From contig NC_033559.1 of NCBI RefSeq assembly GCF_001680005.1, positions 62,001 through 126,000 of the forward strand: a DNA stretch of 64,000 nt, given 5' to 3'. Numbering within the stretch: position 1 is the first letter of the stretch; each line of letters begins with the position of its first letter. This document shows positions 33,738-44,563 of this stretch, in pieces. Origin of the DNA: Plasmodium coatneyi (lineage: Eukaryota; Apicomplexa; Aconoidasida; Haemosporida; Plasmodiidae). A program made the position numbers and the translations under genes. Under the pieces are notes generated by a model that saw only the letters and a program-made list of their open reading frames with translations, had not been told where the DNA came from and did not search any database.

Positions 33738-35017
33738 TTTTCTTAATTTGGGTTTGCTTCCCTATATTTTTAATGCATAAAACCTCTTCTGTACATGATA
33801 CTTCTTTGTACATTGCCTACTTATCTTCATATTTGCCCTTAGTCTATCCTACCAGTTCTGAGAAGTTATGCAAAATTATTCTTTACACACACATCACTAT
33901 AGCCATACCATAACCTTATGTATAGTAAGTTCCTACTCTTCTATTAGGTACTTATTTCTCTTTTTTAAGGATTACAAATTTCTTCTAAATCTTGAATTGC
34001 ACATATACATTTATACGTATTATATACGTAGAGCATTGTTCACTGAGAATAAAAGAAGGAAGAGAATGATGGAAGGAGTGTTAGGGCGGAAGGAGGAGCG
34101 TGTGTGATGTTGCGTTGTGTTGTGCGCCTTATTCACAATTTTTCTCTCTTCCTTTCTTTATATATTATTACACTCTGCGTTAGTTTGTGTATTATTATAT
34201 TACACCTTCCTTACACTTATTTATTCTTTCTTTTTAAAATGTAATTTTTTTCATCCCCCTCCCTAAAGTGAAAAATTTTAAATTGCGTTATTTCGACACT
34301 ACAGAGAAAAAGCATTCCATAAGCACATGAAATTGCTACAGCAATTCTTTTATACAGCATACATATTTATTCTACACTGAGTACGTTAGTTTTCCCCCCT
34401 TACTTATGTACTTAACAACGTTTCCTATCGCATATACACTTATAAAGGGGAAATGTATGAAGTGAATTTTTAACTTATTGTGTTCGGTACTTGGTGCCTT
34501 ATAAAGAAATATATGTACATATGTGCCACCTTATACATTAGTTTTTCCCCCCCCTTTTTTTTTCCCCCTTAATTCTTGCCTGTTTTATATTTATTCGGCA
34601 CTTAGAACAAGTACCCCTTCCTTTTCTCTTCTTTTTCTAAATTCCCTAATATAATCCATTACTGAATTCTTCAGCACGTTGATTCTTTTCCAAAATTTTA
34701 TTCTTTCCTTTGTCAATTAATCCAGAAGTTTGTCACATTCCTTCCCCCTTTTTTCTTTCCATAAATTCTTTGCACTTATATATTCCCTAAATATATATTT
34801 CGTCTAATTCCATTTTTGCTATATGTTCAATCCTTCCATATTTTCCATGCATATGTGTAAAATTCACGTCCCCAAATTCCATAACTCACATGGCCATTCA
34901 ATCCATATTGCATGCAAATGGAGAAAAATTCATTCCTTCCCCTACGCACATTTCTTATGCTTGTTGTGATCGCAGAGTTAGAATGGTGGGGTCACTATAA
35001 CTAGGGTAGGAGTAGTA
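33738..35017. other. gene-free AT-rich spacer
   Basis: Upstream of the minus-strand KIR and downstream of the SICA/KIR chimera. It is pyrimidine-rich on the plus strand from 34200 to 34930. No gene, repeat array or relic was recognised. Confidence 0.5.
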
Positions 35018-36645
35018 TTATATGCGATGGTAACGTATGTTATTTCTTTGCCTCTGCTGTCTATTATTTGCTCTTCTGAACGATGTTGTATATTCCGGAG
35101 AATATTCCGTTGGTGAATAATCTGTTGTTGAATCAAGTGTAGAGTTTGTTTCCGTGTCCTCTGTGTAATCCGTTGTTGAGAAATCGGCCGACGCATCCGT
35201 GGAATATTCTGCTGAGTCGTTCGTTGAATCATTCGTCGTGTATTCTGCGGAATCGTCTTCTGAGGACATGTTGAACTCACTTCTGTTCGACCACCTCCTT
35301 CTTCTTCTTTTAGGGGAGGACTTACTTATTCCACGGAATAATGGGGTATACTAATAAAAGAAGAAGGGAGGGGGGGGGGTATGGATATGAATCATATGTA
35401 GCACAGCTCCCTTCATATTTACTATTCCTAGGAAAATAAGTGTTCATCCGTTTCATTAAGTGTATGTGTTCTTATTATAGATGTATGTGCAATTACCTTA
35501 TATAAAAGGAAAGTGATCACAGGGACCCCAAATACGGTGGCCGCAACAGGTGGGATATTAGTGGAAAGGGATGGCGACGAACCACCTACTGGGCTTTCCT
35601 CACTTGTTGGATCACCGTCAGCTGCAATTTGATTCAACTGCGAATTAACCTCAGTACTTCTACTACTGTGATGACTGAGTTCAGCAGCACCTTGGGAAAA
35701 AGTAACCTGTGCGCCTGAACTACCCGCTTCATTGATAACCTCAACAGCTTGCCCAGCACTTACACCTGTACTACCTTCACTGGATACACCATCCATAGCT
35801 TCAGTTTCTGGAGGATGTTCAACTCTATTTTCTTCTGCATCTGCTGTAGCAGAACCCACATCAGGGGTAGGTTCTCCTGCTCCTAGATGTTCGTCCGGTG
35901 ATGACCCTCCCTCTGAATTTCCCACCTGTGGACATGGACCTTTTGGTATGTTCTTATACATTTTTCCCATAGGATTGCCCCCATCTTCCACCATTCCCAT
36001 TATGAGCCCTAAGATATTTTTACTACCCATCATCATGTTCTCCAGTTCCCCATATTCACATTTATAACACTCTTTCACACCTCCTGAATTTTGACACAGC
36101 ATATTCATTCCTTTGGAAGCATATTCCATAACTTCCTTCGCTCCACAGTACTTATTCATATATAAGTGTAACCACATTCTCATAATAGTGCAATATATAT
36201 ATGCTTTCATTTTCTTCTGTATGTCACTGCCTCCCCCCACGTAAGTTTTTTCATATATTTTCCATGAGTTCCCTAAAATGAATGTACACACTTTTCGATC
36301 TATTTCCTGGACTCCCCCCTTACCTCCATGTATTTGATCACACCAACCTTTTCCTTTCTTATCATTCTCATCACTCGCATTTTGAACAAAATCTGTAATC
36401 CATCTAAATATCTCCCTAAGCAACGCAGTCTGCAAATTAAAAGAATTTATCCACATATGCTCCCTGTATATTAAGCATTCATTATTAGATTAAAAAAGTA
36501 TAGTACAATATAACAACGGGCTCATGCTCTACATATAACTTTCATTAAATTATTATACATTCCCCCTGAACTTGTCGCTTCCTGTATATCCATTTTCTGT
36601 TAACCATTTTTCTTTCAAATCGTCAAATTTATTCTTCACAACCAT
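35018..36645 (-). CDS. SICA-type ectodomain on a KIR-type TM and tail
   Basis: Exons 36559-36645 (MVVKNKFDDLKEKWLTENGY...), 35497-36429 and 35018-35350, all phase 0; about 450 aa. Exon 2 (TALLREIFRWITDFVQNASD, KVCTFILGNSWKIYE, YIYCTIMRMWLHLYMNKYC, CYKCEYGELENMM) follows the SICA plan: helical Cys-containing core with C-x2-C, and none of the KIR FYYWLGD or DY motifs. A long acidic Ser/Glu/Pro stalk leads to helix AATVFGVPVITFLLYK, which is the KIR membrane signature. The tail exon (YTPLFRGISKSSPKRRRRRW..., Asp/Ser/Thr repeats, NNIRYHRI) is a KIR tail, not the SICA_C domain. The gene is open throughout. It is probably a functional hybrid; a short SICA subtype that naturally uses this tail is the alternative. 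Confidence 0.75.
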
Positions 36646-37074
36646 TTTCTTTACCACATTATTCAACAATGGAAATCAAAATCGTTTACTTACCAAACTA
36701 AGAACAAAAATAACAGCACATCATTATTAAGTACATACATGTGTGTACACAGAACGTACATTTTCATTCTTTCGCCTTCTTTCTTGAATTATTTTTTTCC
36801 CTGTTCCTTTTCCCATTTTTCTTTATATTAATTGTATTCTTCCATTTCTTTTTTTTTTTTTTTTTTTTTTTTTCATCTTATTTTTTTTTGGTTTTTCTTC
36901 TCTTTTTTTTTTTTTTTTTTTTTCCTTCCCTTTCTATTTTGTATTCACACTTTATCTGGATACCCCTCCCTAAACAGTTGAACACCGGGTTATATTGTTC
37001 TTCTTACACCCAAAAATAGCTAAATACCAGGACACATTGTTGTTCTTATACCCTAAAATCTTAACCTTAACTGT

Positions 37075-37140
37075 GACACCATACACCCTAAAATGCGAAA
37101 TCCTACACACATCCCACTGATTCATTCACCTTTATTTTTT
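37075..37140 (-). repeat. relic of SICAvar last intron
   Basis: On the minus strand the text AGGTGAATGAATCAGTGGG followed by GTGTGTAGGATTTCGCATTTTAGGGTGT matches the intron preceding the cytoplasmic exon of the SICAvar at 10111-14190 (about 13540-13690), including the A/G-rich tract before it. No flanking SICA exon is visible. Confidence 0.7.
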
Positions 37141-37229
37141 TTTTCTTTTTTCTTTTTATTCTTTCTTCTTCCCTTTATTTCTTTCTTTCGTTCTTTTTTT
37201 TTATGGCTAATTTTCCTGTGATAAATATA

Positions 37230-37570
37230 TATCAGGGCATTTTTTCTGTGTCAAAATTATTAGGGCATTTTTATTAGGGCAATTTTTTTTTTTGGACAAT
37301 TCTTCTGACATTTTTTTTTTCGCAATTTCTTTTTTTTTTTGGACAATTTTTTCTGTGTGACAAATTTAATATTAGGGCATTTTTTTTCTTTTTTTGGACA
37401 ATTTGTTCTGTGACAAATTTTATATTAGGGCATTCTTTTTTCAACAATTTTTTTGACATTTTTTTGGACAACTTTGTGACAATTTTTTTTTTTTTTTTTG
37501 CAATTTTTTCTGCGTGATAAATTTTATATTAGGGCAATTTTCTTTTCTTTTTGGACAATTTTCCTTGGCT
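37230..37570. repeat. TTTTGGACAATTTTT...TTAGGGCATTTTT tandem repeat
   Basis: About five degenerate copies of a 50-60 base unit combine TGACAAATTTTATATTAGGGCA, a T run and TTGGACAATTTTTTCTG. This is noncoding low-complexity sequence. Confidence 0.8.
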
Positions 37571-38152
37571 AATATTATACTTAAAATCAAATAAAAAAGA
37601 ACAGAAAGGATGCAGCTTCGCAGATTCCCTTTCATGCAGGGATTATTATTTCCATCTTATATTTACTGCATCTAAGATGTGTATAACATAAAAATGAAGG
37701 AGGAGGCGACAACCTGCTCCGCGAGAACGTATTCGCGAACTCTCGCGCACAATTTTGAAACACTTTTTTCAAATGGTCCATAATTGGACCTTAGGAAAAA
37801 ACAAATTATTAAAATAAAAAATATTATTAAAATAAAAAAAATTACAAAGACAAAATTTTGTGAACAGAAATAAACAAGCACTTTTGATCTTCAGTGCAAA
37901 AAAATTTTACCAAACAAATCAAAATAAAGTGAAAAAAAAATTTTTTTTTTTTTTCCTTCTGAACTTATATTGATTTACACACATGAACATGTAAACACTT
38001 TAATACAAAACGAAAAAAAAGAGAGAAAAAAAAAAAGGAATCGAGGAAAGAAGTGCCATACTGCCCTTTTACAGTTACGTATCTTGGGGTTATTTATGTC
38101 CCTCCAAAGTGCACCCATTCATTCAATGCTACATTCGACAATGTGTGCGTTG

Positions 38153-40456
38153 TTACATGTTTTGATAACTAATATTTCTTTCAGTTCTATTTTTCCGTCT
38201 TTGGCCAGATGGCTCACTATTGATGCTAGAATTGTCTTCTTCCATAAAACCTACTGTCGAATCCGTTGTTGTGGAGTACTGCGTTGTTGAGTCGTCCTTC
38301 GTAAACGCAACAAAATGATGGTCAATGGACCTTTTTTTTCTTCTTCTTATGCTGTTCCTTCCTCTTTTAAATTTGTTGCCGAACCAAGAAGGTAAAATGT
38401 TATACTAAAAATTGTGAGAAGGGGGAGGGTGGAAATATGTATTATATAAATACATATACCTATATATACGTATACACATATGTGTATATATATATATAGC
38501 TTTATTATAATTGTTTTAATTATAATTATGTTAATTATACTTACTTTATATAAAAAGAACAACATTGTTGGTAATCCTATCGCAGCTAATCCACCAGACA
38601 CGGCAGCAGGAACAACGGCACTTCCACCAGCTTCGGAACCGGAAGAACCTGGGTTAAAGGTTTTAGTGGCTACAGGTTTTGGTGGTGCTGGTTTCGCTGG
38701 GGCAGGTTTGACTGCAGTGCATGTTAGTTGTTCTGGTATTTGCTGCGGTGGGTTGCACTTCCCAGTTTTTATATATTCTTCCTTAAAATTTTTACAATAT
38801 GTATTTCTAGGATCTGTATTCCTAGGAGTATTACAATGACCGCATAAGTATGGATATATTTTCTCAGCTATAATAGGACGTACGGTATTCTCTAAGCTAC
38901 TGATATAGTCATTACACTCCTGCTTATCCTTTAAAACTTTAATGTTATATTCATAATCAAAAAATTGTTTAATCTCTTCGAAGAAGTCCTTAGTACTTCC
39001 TGGGTATATATTATCACACTTCTCCTTATTTCTAGCGTCCAAAGGGAATTTCTCTAATTCTGCGTAAATTTCTTTCATGGGATCCGCAAATTTTGGATCG
39101 TACATCATCAATTTATTCTTTATTTTAGTGCCCAACCAATAATAAAAGAAGTAGCAGGGAATACGGTAATCCGTGGGGTTCGACTTCAATTGTTGATGTT
39201 CCCTTATCCAACTTGCGTAACAATAGTTTTGTAGAATTTCATTGGCGACGTCTCCATTATTAGGAATGTTCGTGTAGTCCTTCAATATTTTCTCCAGTTG
39301 CGTCTTTATTCTTTGCTTCTGCCTCTGCCCCTGATCCTGCCCTTCATAAAGTACTTCACACCGTAGAGGTGCGTCGAATAGAGAATATACTGCATCTGAG
39401 GGTAATATATTTGGATCTCCACCCTACAAAATGTAGAATTGGAACAGAAGTAGAATATATGGACACTCCTATGTTCCCCTCACATGTACATACATATACA
39501 CAAATATATATGTATGTATATATATACGTAGACATGTGTATATATCATTAAAATGTGTCTATTTTCCACCTGAACTTTGTACATATATATATGAACTAAC
39601 GGCCACTTCTTCTGCTACTTCTGACAAAGATGTAAAATTGTCCTTATGTACATTTGCACATTTTGACTTTAGATCCTTGGGATGTTTGTCCCCTGTAAAT
39701 ATGTCTTTAAGTTTCGAACAGTATGGACCATCCGGTTGCCTTACACACTGCCCCTCTACTACATCATATGCTGTAATAATTCCACTGAGGTATTTGGCAT
39801 ATTTTCCCCCACATTCGCTCTTACCATCCTCTAAATATTTCTTTATGGTTTGATAACTGTTCCAGTAGTCAAATACTGTTTTCCTATTTGGGAAGGTACT
39901 TCCGGGGAGACTGTCGTTCACAATTTTACATACAGCACTCGGGAATCTATTCCCCAATGCTACATATATCGCACTCATAACAGACCGAAATAGATCATTA
40001 GTCCCTCGTCCTAAGGCCTCAAAGACTTTTTCCCCTATCCAATAATATAACAAAGAACACTGTTCATCCGTAAACTTCCCTCCTTCCCTCTGCCGTGTCA
40101 CATAATACGAGGCACGACCAATCTTATTCGCACAATCAACGTTACTTTCTTTTGCTCCCAATGCTTTCAGTACATCATCTACGAGTAAACTGGCAGAAGT
40201 ATCACTGTCCGGCGGTTCCCTGCTGGACTCGAATTCTTTATACACCTCGTTTGAAGGTAACCTACCCAAGCATGCATCCTACAAAAAAAAAAAAAAAAAT
40301 ATACAATGAATAGAATACATATATGTGTGTATATGTCCATACATATCCATACATTTCTCTCCTATTATTATATGGTATACACATGGAACATTAGATATGT
40401 ACATACTGCTCTATATGTTCTTAGTACGTAATGAATTGGTATTATTCTTTTACCAT
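38153..40456 (-). CDS. KIR: second double-ectodomain KIR protein
   Basis: Exons: candidate one-codon exon 40454-40456 (ATG before GTAAAA, weak), 39601-40278, 38545-39423 and 38153-38404, in phase 0; about 603 aa. The first domain (DACLGRLPSNEVYKEFESS, CSLLYYWIGEKV, RKTVFDYWNSYQTI) has no membrane helix and ends at a GTTAGT donor. Only about 180 bases separate it from the next ectodomain (GGDPNILPSDAVYSLF, CYFFYYWLGTKI, KQFFDYEYNIKVL), which has no exon 1 of its own, so one transcript is the simplest reading. A Lys/Pro/Ala stalk (KPAPAKPAPPKPVATKT), helix GGLAAIGLPTMLFFLYK and a tail (YNILPSWFGNKFKRGRN ... RNISYQNM) follow. The second domain is close to the AHNAK-like KIR (FDYEYNIKVL in both). 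Confidence 0.8.
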
Positions 40457-41847
40457 TTGTGTTTTAGGTGTGCATATATTCCTTGGTATACAATGATTTA
40501 TTCTATTAAATATGTACGCTGTTTCTTCCTATATATTTTTATATATAATGAATAATTCAAGATAATCATGCATATTCCATATCCATTGTTACTTATAAGA
40601 AGCTACTAAGTTCTTCCTTTCCCCAGCAATGAGCACATTTCATGCTGGACCAAAAAAAAATGTGTCAACATGCACTATTCATTCTACGTTTTATTGTTTT
40701 TTTTTTTTTTTACAAAAAAAAATTATCAAATAACTTCTAACAAGCATTGTGTAGAACATACATATAGCATATATATATTTATATATGTATATATACATAT
40801 ATAGTTATATATATATGTATGTATATATATATGTATATATGTAAATGTATACATATACATAGTACCCCCATCTCCTTTCCTTTCCTTCCTTTTTCATGGA
40901 TGATCATTTTAATAACAAATATATATTTTCATTTTAATAACAAAATATATATTATCATTTTAATAACAAATATATATTATCATTTTAATAACAAAATATA
41001 TATTATCATTTTAATAACAGAAATATATTATCATTCTTATAACAAATATATATTATTATTTTAATAACAAATATATATTATCATTTTAATAACAAAATAT
41101 ATATTATCATTTTTATAACAAAAAGAAGTTTTTTCTTTCCTACCCATGTATATATATATATATTTTTAAATAATATATATAAAATAAGGAACTCACGCAT
41201 ATATATGTAAGGAATGGTGTGCGTACATATGATATATTATATATATACCTATTTTTTGACCTTGCCTTCACGCCCCAGCTTCTTTCCCTTTTTCCCTTTA
41301 CCTTTTTTTAAGTGTAGATTATACTTTTTACATATGTTACTGCATATTCCCCCTTTTATTTTTTTAATACTTTCTCTTTTTTTTTTCCTCTTCTTTTTTT
41401 TTTTTTTGATTATTTGAATAATGTGTTTACATTGTTCATGTGTGTAAAATTAATATATAAATTCAGAGAAAGAAAGAACAAAAAAAAAGAAAAATTTTCA
41501 ACCCTACATTGATTTGTTAGGAAATTTTTTTTTTACTGAAGATGCAACATATGTTCATTTCTTTTTTTTTTTTTCTTCTCCACAAGTTTCTACCTTCATA
41601 GTTCTTTTCCCTGTTTGTGTTTTTTTTTTTTTTAAAAGGAATATAAAAAAGGAAGGGTAAAAAGTAATATAGAAATATTTAAAAAATAAACGAAAAGAGA
41701 AAGAACAGAAAACAGGAAAAACAATAAAAAAAGGAGGAAAGATCCTATTCTGCCTTTATATACTTTTTACACTTTGTGCGCGGTTATTTTTTTTTTATCA
41801 CCCCCACCCCCCCCTTCCGAGGCTGAGAGGGGGTCAGAGGAACCCAT
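40457..41847. other. gene-free spacer with 25-bp AT tandem repeat
   Basis: AT-rich; includes a CATTTTAATAACAAAATATATATTAT tandem array (40905-41125) and mixed T/A runs. No gene is seen. Confidence 0.6.
40905..41125. repeat. 25-26 bp CATTTTAATAACAAATATATATTAT tandem repeat
   Basis: Eight to nine copies of a 25-26 base unit lie head to tail with one or two differences each. Units differ mainly by an A in the AACAAA run. A contiguous satellite, not coding. Confidence 0.92.
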
Positions 41848-43265
41848 TTACATACGATGGTAAGTTACATTTTGGTGATTTTTCCCCCTTCTTCGTGGTG
41901 GATGCTTTTGTTGTAGTCTACTATTTGGTGTTCGTCCTGTTCTGGTAGATGGTGGTGGTGCATCATATTCTGATGCTGTGGAATATTCTGTTCCATCGTC
42001 ATCATCATCATTATCTATTGTTCTGGAAGCACTTTCTGTGGTAAAGTCGTCAAATTGTTGTTGTTGGGCGAATCTTTTTTTTCTGTTTCTTCCATCATTG
42101 TTGCTTCCAGAATGGTTACCAAACCAAGAGGACCATGGTTTATACTGAAAGAAAGGAAAGGGGTTAAAAAGGGAAAGTTAAAAGAGAAAGGGTTAAAGGA
42201 AGAAAGGGTTAAAAGATGGAAGGAGGTGGTCTGAGGAGGAGCAATGAAGGAAAGGGTCAAAGGAGGAGGAAGGAAAGAAGTGTCTAAGGAGGAGGGAAGG
42301 AAAGGAAGGGGTCTAAGGAAGAGGAAAGATGTGCATAAGGAAGGAAGGAGTGTCTAAGGAGAAGGAAGGAAAGCAAGGGTCTAAGGAATGGGAGGTCTAA
42401 GGAAGGAAGGGGTCTAAGGAAAATGAATATTAATAATATTCTAAAAAATATTCGAATTGTTATTTAATATTTGTATGCTTACTTTATATAAGAGGACAGG
42501 TAGGGCCGTCGCTGCTAAGGTGCCAAAGATAGAAGAAAGCGAGGATGTGGTGGTGGCATTGCGAACGGCTTCACTTAATTCTGCTTCTGCTTTGGAGAGT
42601 GCTAATTTTCCTTCGCGTTCTATTCTTCCCTTTGCAGATGTTAATTTAGTTTGCAACCTTGTTAGTGCCCCTTGAATGATACCCCCATTCCCGAACCGAA
42701 AATTTTGACAGTAACCATTTCCCTTATAAGTGTCCTGTTTACAACTAGCTTCTATTGCATCTTCTGCTTCTTTGACTTTTTTTATGTAACTTTCACATTC
42801 ATTAACAACGTCCGATCCACCGTGGGTTAATAATGCTAGTACAGTAGTATGGTCATATAAAAAATCAAATAATGTTTTTCTCTGATCCAAGAGGGTTTGG
42901 TCAACTTCATCACATATATTACTACATCCATTGTTCTTAAATATACTGGTCATTAGTGATGAGCATATCTTATTTAGGTCATCTTTGAAGGTGGCACTTA
43001 CACGGCCTTTAGATAATTGTTGCCCAATCCAGAAATAAAGAAAGTAACAGGTTTCCCTTGTGAAAAATCTGCCTTCTTTGTCATATTCTCTGTAGACGTA
43101 ACATGCTGCGTCCATAATGTTACCATAATGTGTTCCCATCTTAGCTTTTAAACTCTCGAGGCCAGTTAATTTTCCTTTGCAGTCAGTCCCATGTTTCATG
43201 TAGGTCCCATCAAATTTATCATAGAAATTTTGATGAGAAGGTAAGGTTTTTTCGAAAGTTTGTTC
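41848..43265 (-). CDS. KIR: KIR protein with helical stalk
   Basis: Exons 42483-43265 and 41848-42144, phase 0; about 359 aa plus exon 1. Exon 1 is unresolved: the only phase-0 candidate I see is ATG followed by GTGACG at 43408-43410, a poor donor. Exon 2 starts EQTFEKTLPSHQNFYDKF, has CYFLYFWIGQQL and RKTLFDFLYDHTTV, then a long Lys/Glu/Ala helix-prone stalk (TRLQTKLTSAKGRIEREGKL, ALSKAEAELSEAV) before SSIFGTLAATALPVLLYK. The tail (YKPWSSWFGNHSGSNNDGR) has a Gln run, an Asp run, SEYDAPPP and terminus QNVTYHRM. Stalk type, SSLSSxFGTLAA membrane start, YKPWSSWFG tail start and a GGTCTAAGGAAGGAA-type last-intron repeat (42145-42425) pair it with the pseudogene at 14984-16666. Confidence 0.88.
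42145..42425. repeat. AAGGAAAGGGGTCTAAGG purine repeat in KIR last intron
   Basis: The last intron of this KIR is mostly irregular copies of AAGGAAGGAAAGGGTCTAAGG. The same kind of repeat fills the last intron of the KIR pseudogene at 15330-15460. Confidence 0.85.
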
Positions 43266-43410
43266 CTGTAGGTGTTGTTAGGATGCAAGTACATATATAT
43301 ATCATATATATACATATAGGCTATATATATGCATTTTGAATAGGAAGGAAAATTGAATGTATGCTCAGTACTTCTTCTTCCCCCAAATCACCATGGTCCA
43401 GCGTCACCAT

Positions 43411-44563
43411 TGTTTTTGTGTATATTTTCTTCTCTTCTGTTGTTGTTGTATATATGTATAATGTGAATTTTTATATATATGGAAAGTTGAGTTCTGTTTT
43501 ATTTCATACATTCAATATACAAAGGGGAGGGGAGTATATGTATATATGTGAAAATTTTCAGTTGTGTATACCAAACTTCCATTTTAGTATTATTAAAAAA
43601 GGATGGATTATTAAAAAAAAAAATTATTAATAATTATTAAAGAATTATTAGTAATTATTAACATATATATATATATAGCACAGTTTATACATATGAAAGA
43701 TTTTTTTTGCCCTTACCCCTCTTCCTTTTTCCTTTAAAAATGTATTATTCTTTTCTCCCTTCTTTTAATATGTGTACATATTATATATGTTACCTGAGCT
43801 GCGCCAATCTCTTCCATCCCTGCTCTTTTCCTTTTATATTTTGTGCACATATATATATTAAAGTATTCCTTCCCTTTTCATTTCATTTTATTTTTATTTC
43901 ATTTTTTATTTTATTTTTATTTTATTTCATTTTTTATTTTATTTCATTTTATTTTAATTTTTCTTTTTCTTTCTTTATTCGCATAATGTAAATACCTTAT
44001 CCCTATATATATATTAGAAATATTACATTCAACCAATGAACTGAGATTTTGCGCTTCCTTGGTATTCTAACCCATCCGAGGTTCTACACCTTCTTCCTCT
44101 CTTTCCTTCCTTTTTTGAATACTTATTATATCTCATATATTAGAACATCCTTCCTATCTTTTTTTTTTTTTTTTACAGTGTATATTTATACTACACTTTT
44201 AAAAAATTAGTACGATGTTATTCCTTCTTTTTTTTTTTTTTTTTTCCCTTTATGTTATATTTCACCCTACACATATATTAATGCGCTCTTACCTATTAAT
44301 AGCATTGCGCTCCATATATGCTGTGTTGTTCCATATATATTTGGAAATTATTTACCATATTTTTCCATATATATATTTTATGCCCTCTATTTTGCTTATA
44401 TATTCAGCACTGTAAGTTATTATAATTAATACAGGATAAAATTGCATACGTTACTTACCATTTTAGGAAGGAACATTCCCTTTCCAGATGTTACACAACG
44501 ACGGTGTATTACATACCAAATGTTCTACATACGATGGTATGGTACATTACGATGTGTATTACA
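43411..44563. other. gene-free AT-rich spacer
   Basis: It holds T-rich homopolymer runs and a TTTATTTTATTTCATTTT low-complexity stretch (43880-43965). No gene or relic is recognised. Confidence 0.5.

Larger units (their letters stand above)
36646..38152. other. spacer with SICAvar intron relic and TTAGGGCATTTTT repeat
   Basis: It contains T-rich runs, a minus-strand relic of the SICAvar last intron (37075-37140) and a tandem repeat (37230-37570). No coding sequence is recognised. Confidence 0.55.

Noticed and set aside
38600..38720. Lys/Pro/Ala stalk of the second double KIR as another host mimic
   Set aside because: KPAPAKPAPPKP is generic proline-rich text with no specific interruption pattern tying it to one host protein.
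39559..39600. Reading the first domain of the second double KIR as a separate gene ending SSYIYVQSSGGK
   Set aside because: It would have no membrane helix or tail, and the following domain would have no start exon; a GTTAGT donor at 39599-39600 joins them in phase.
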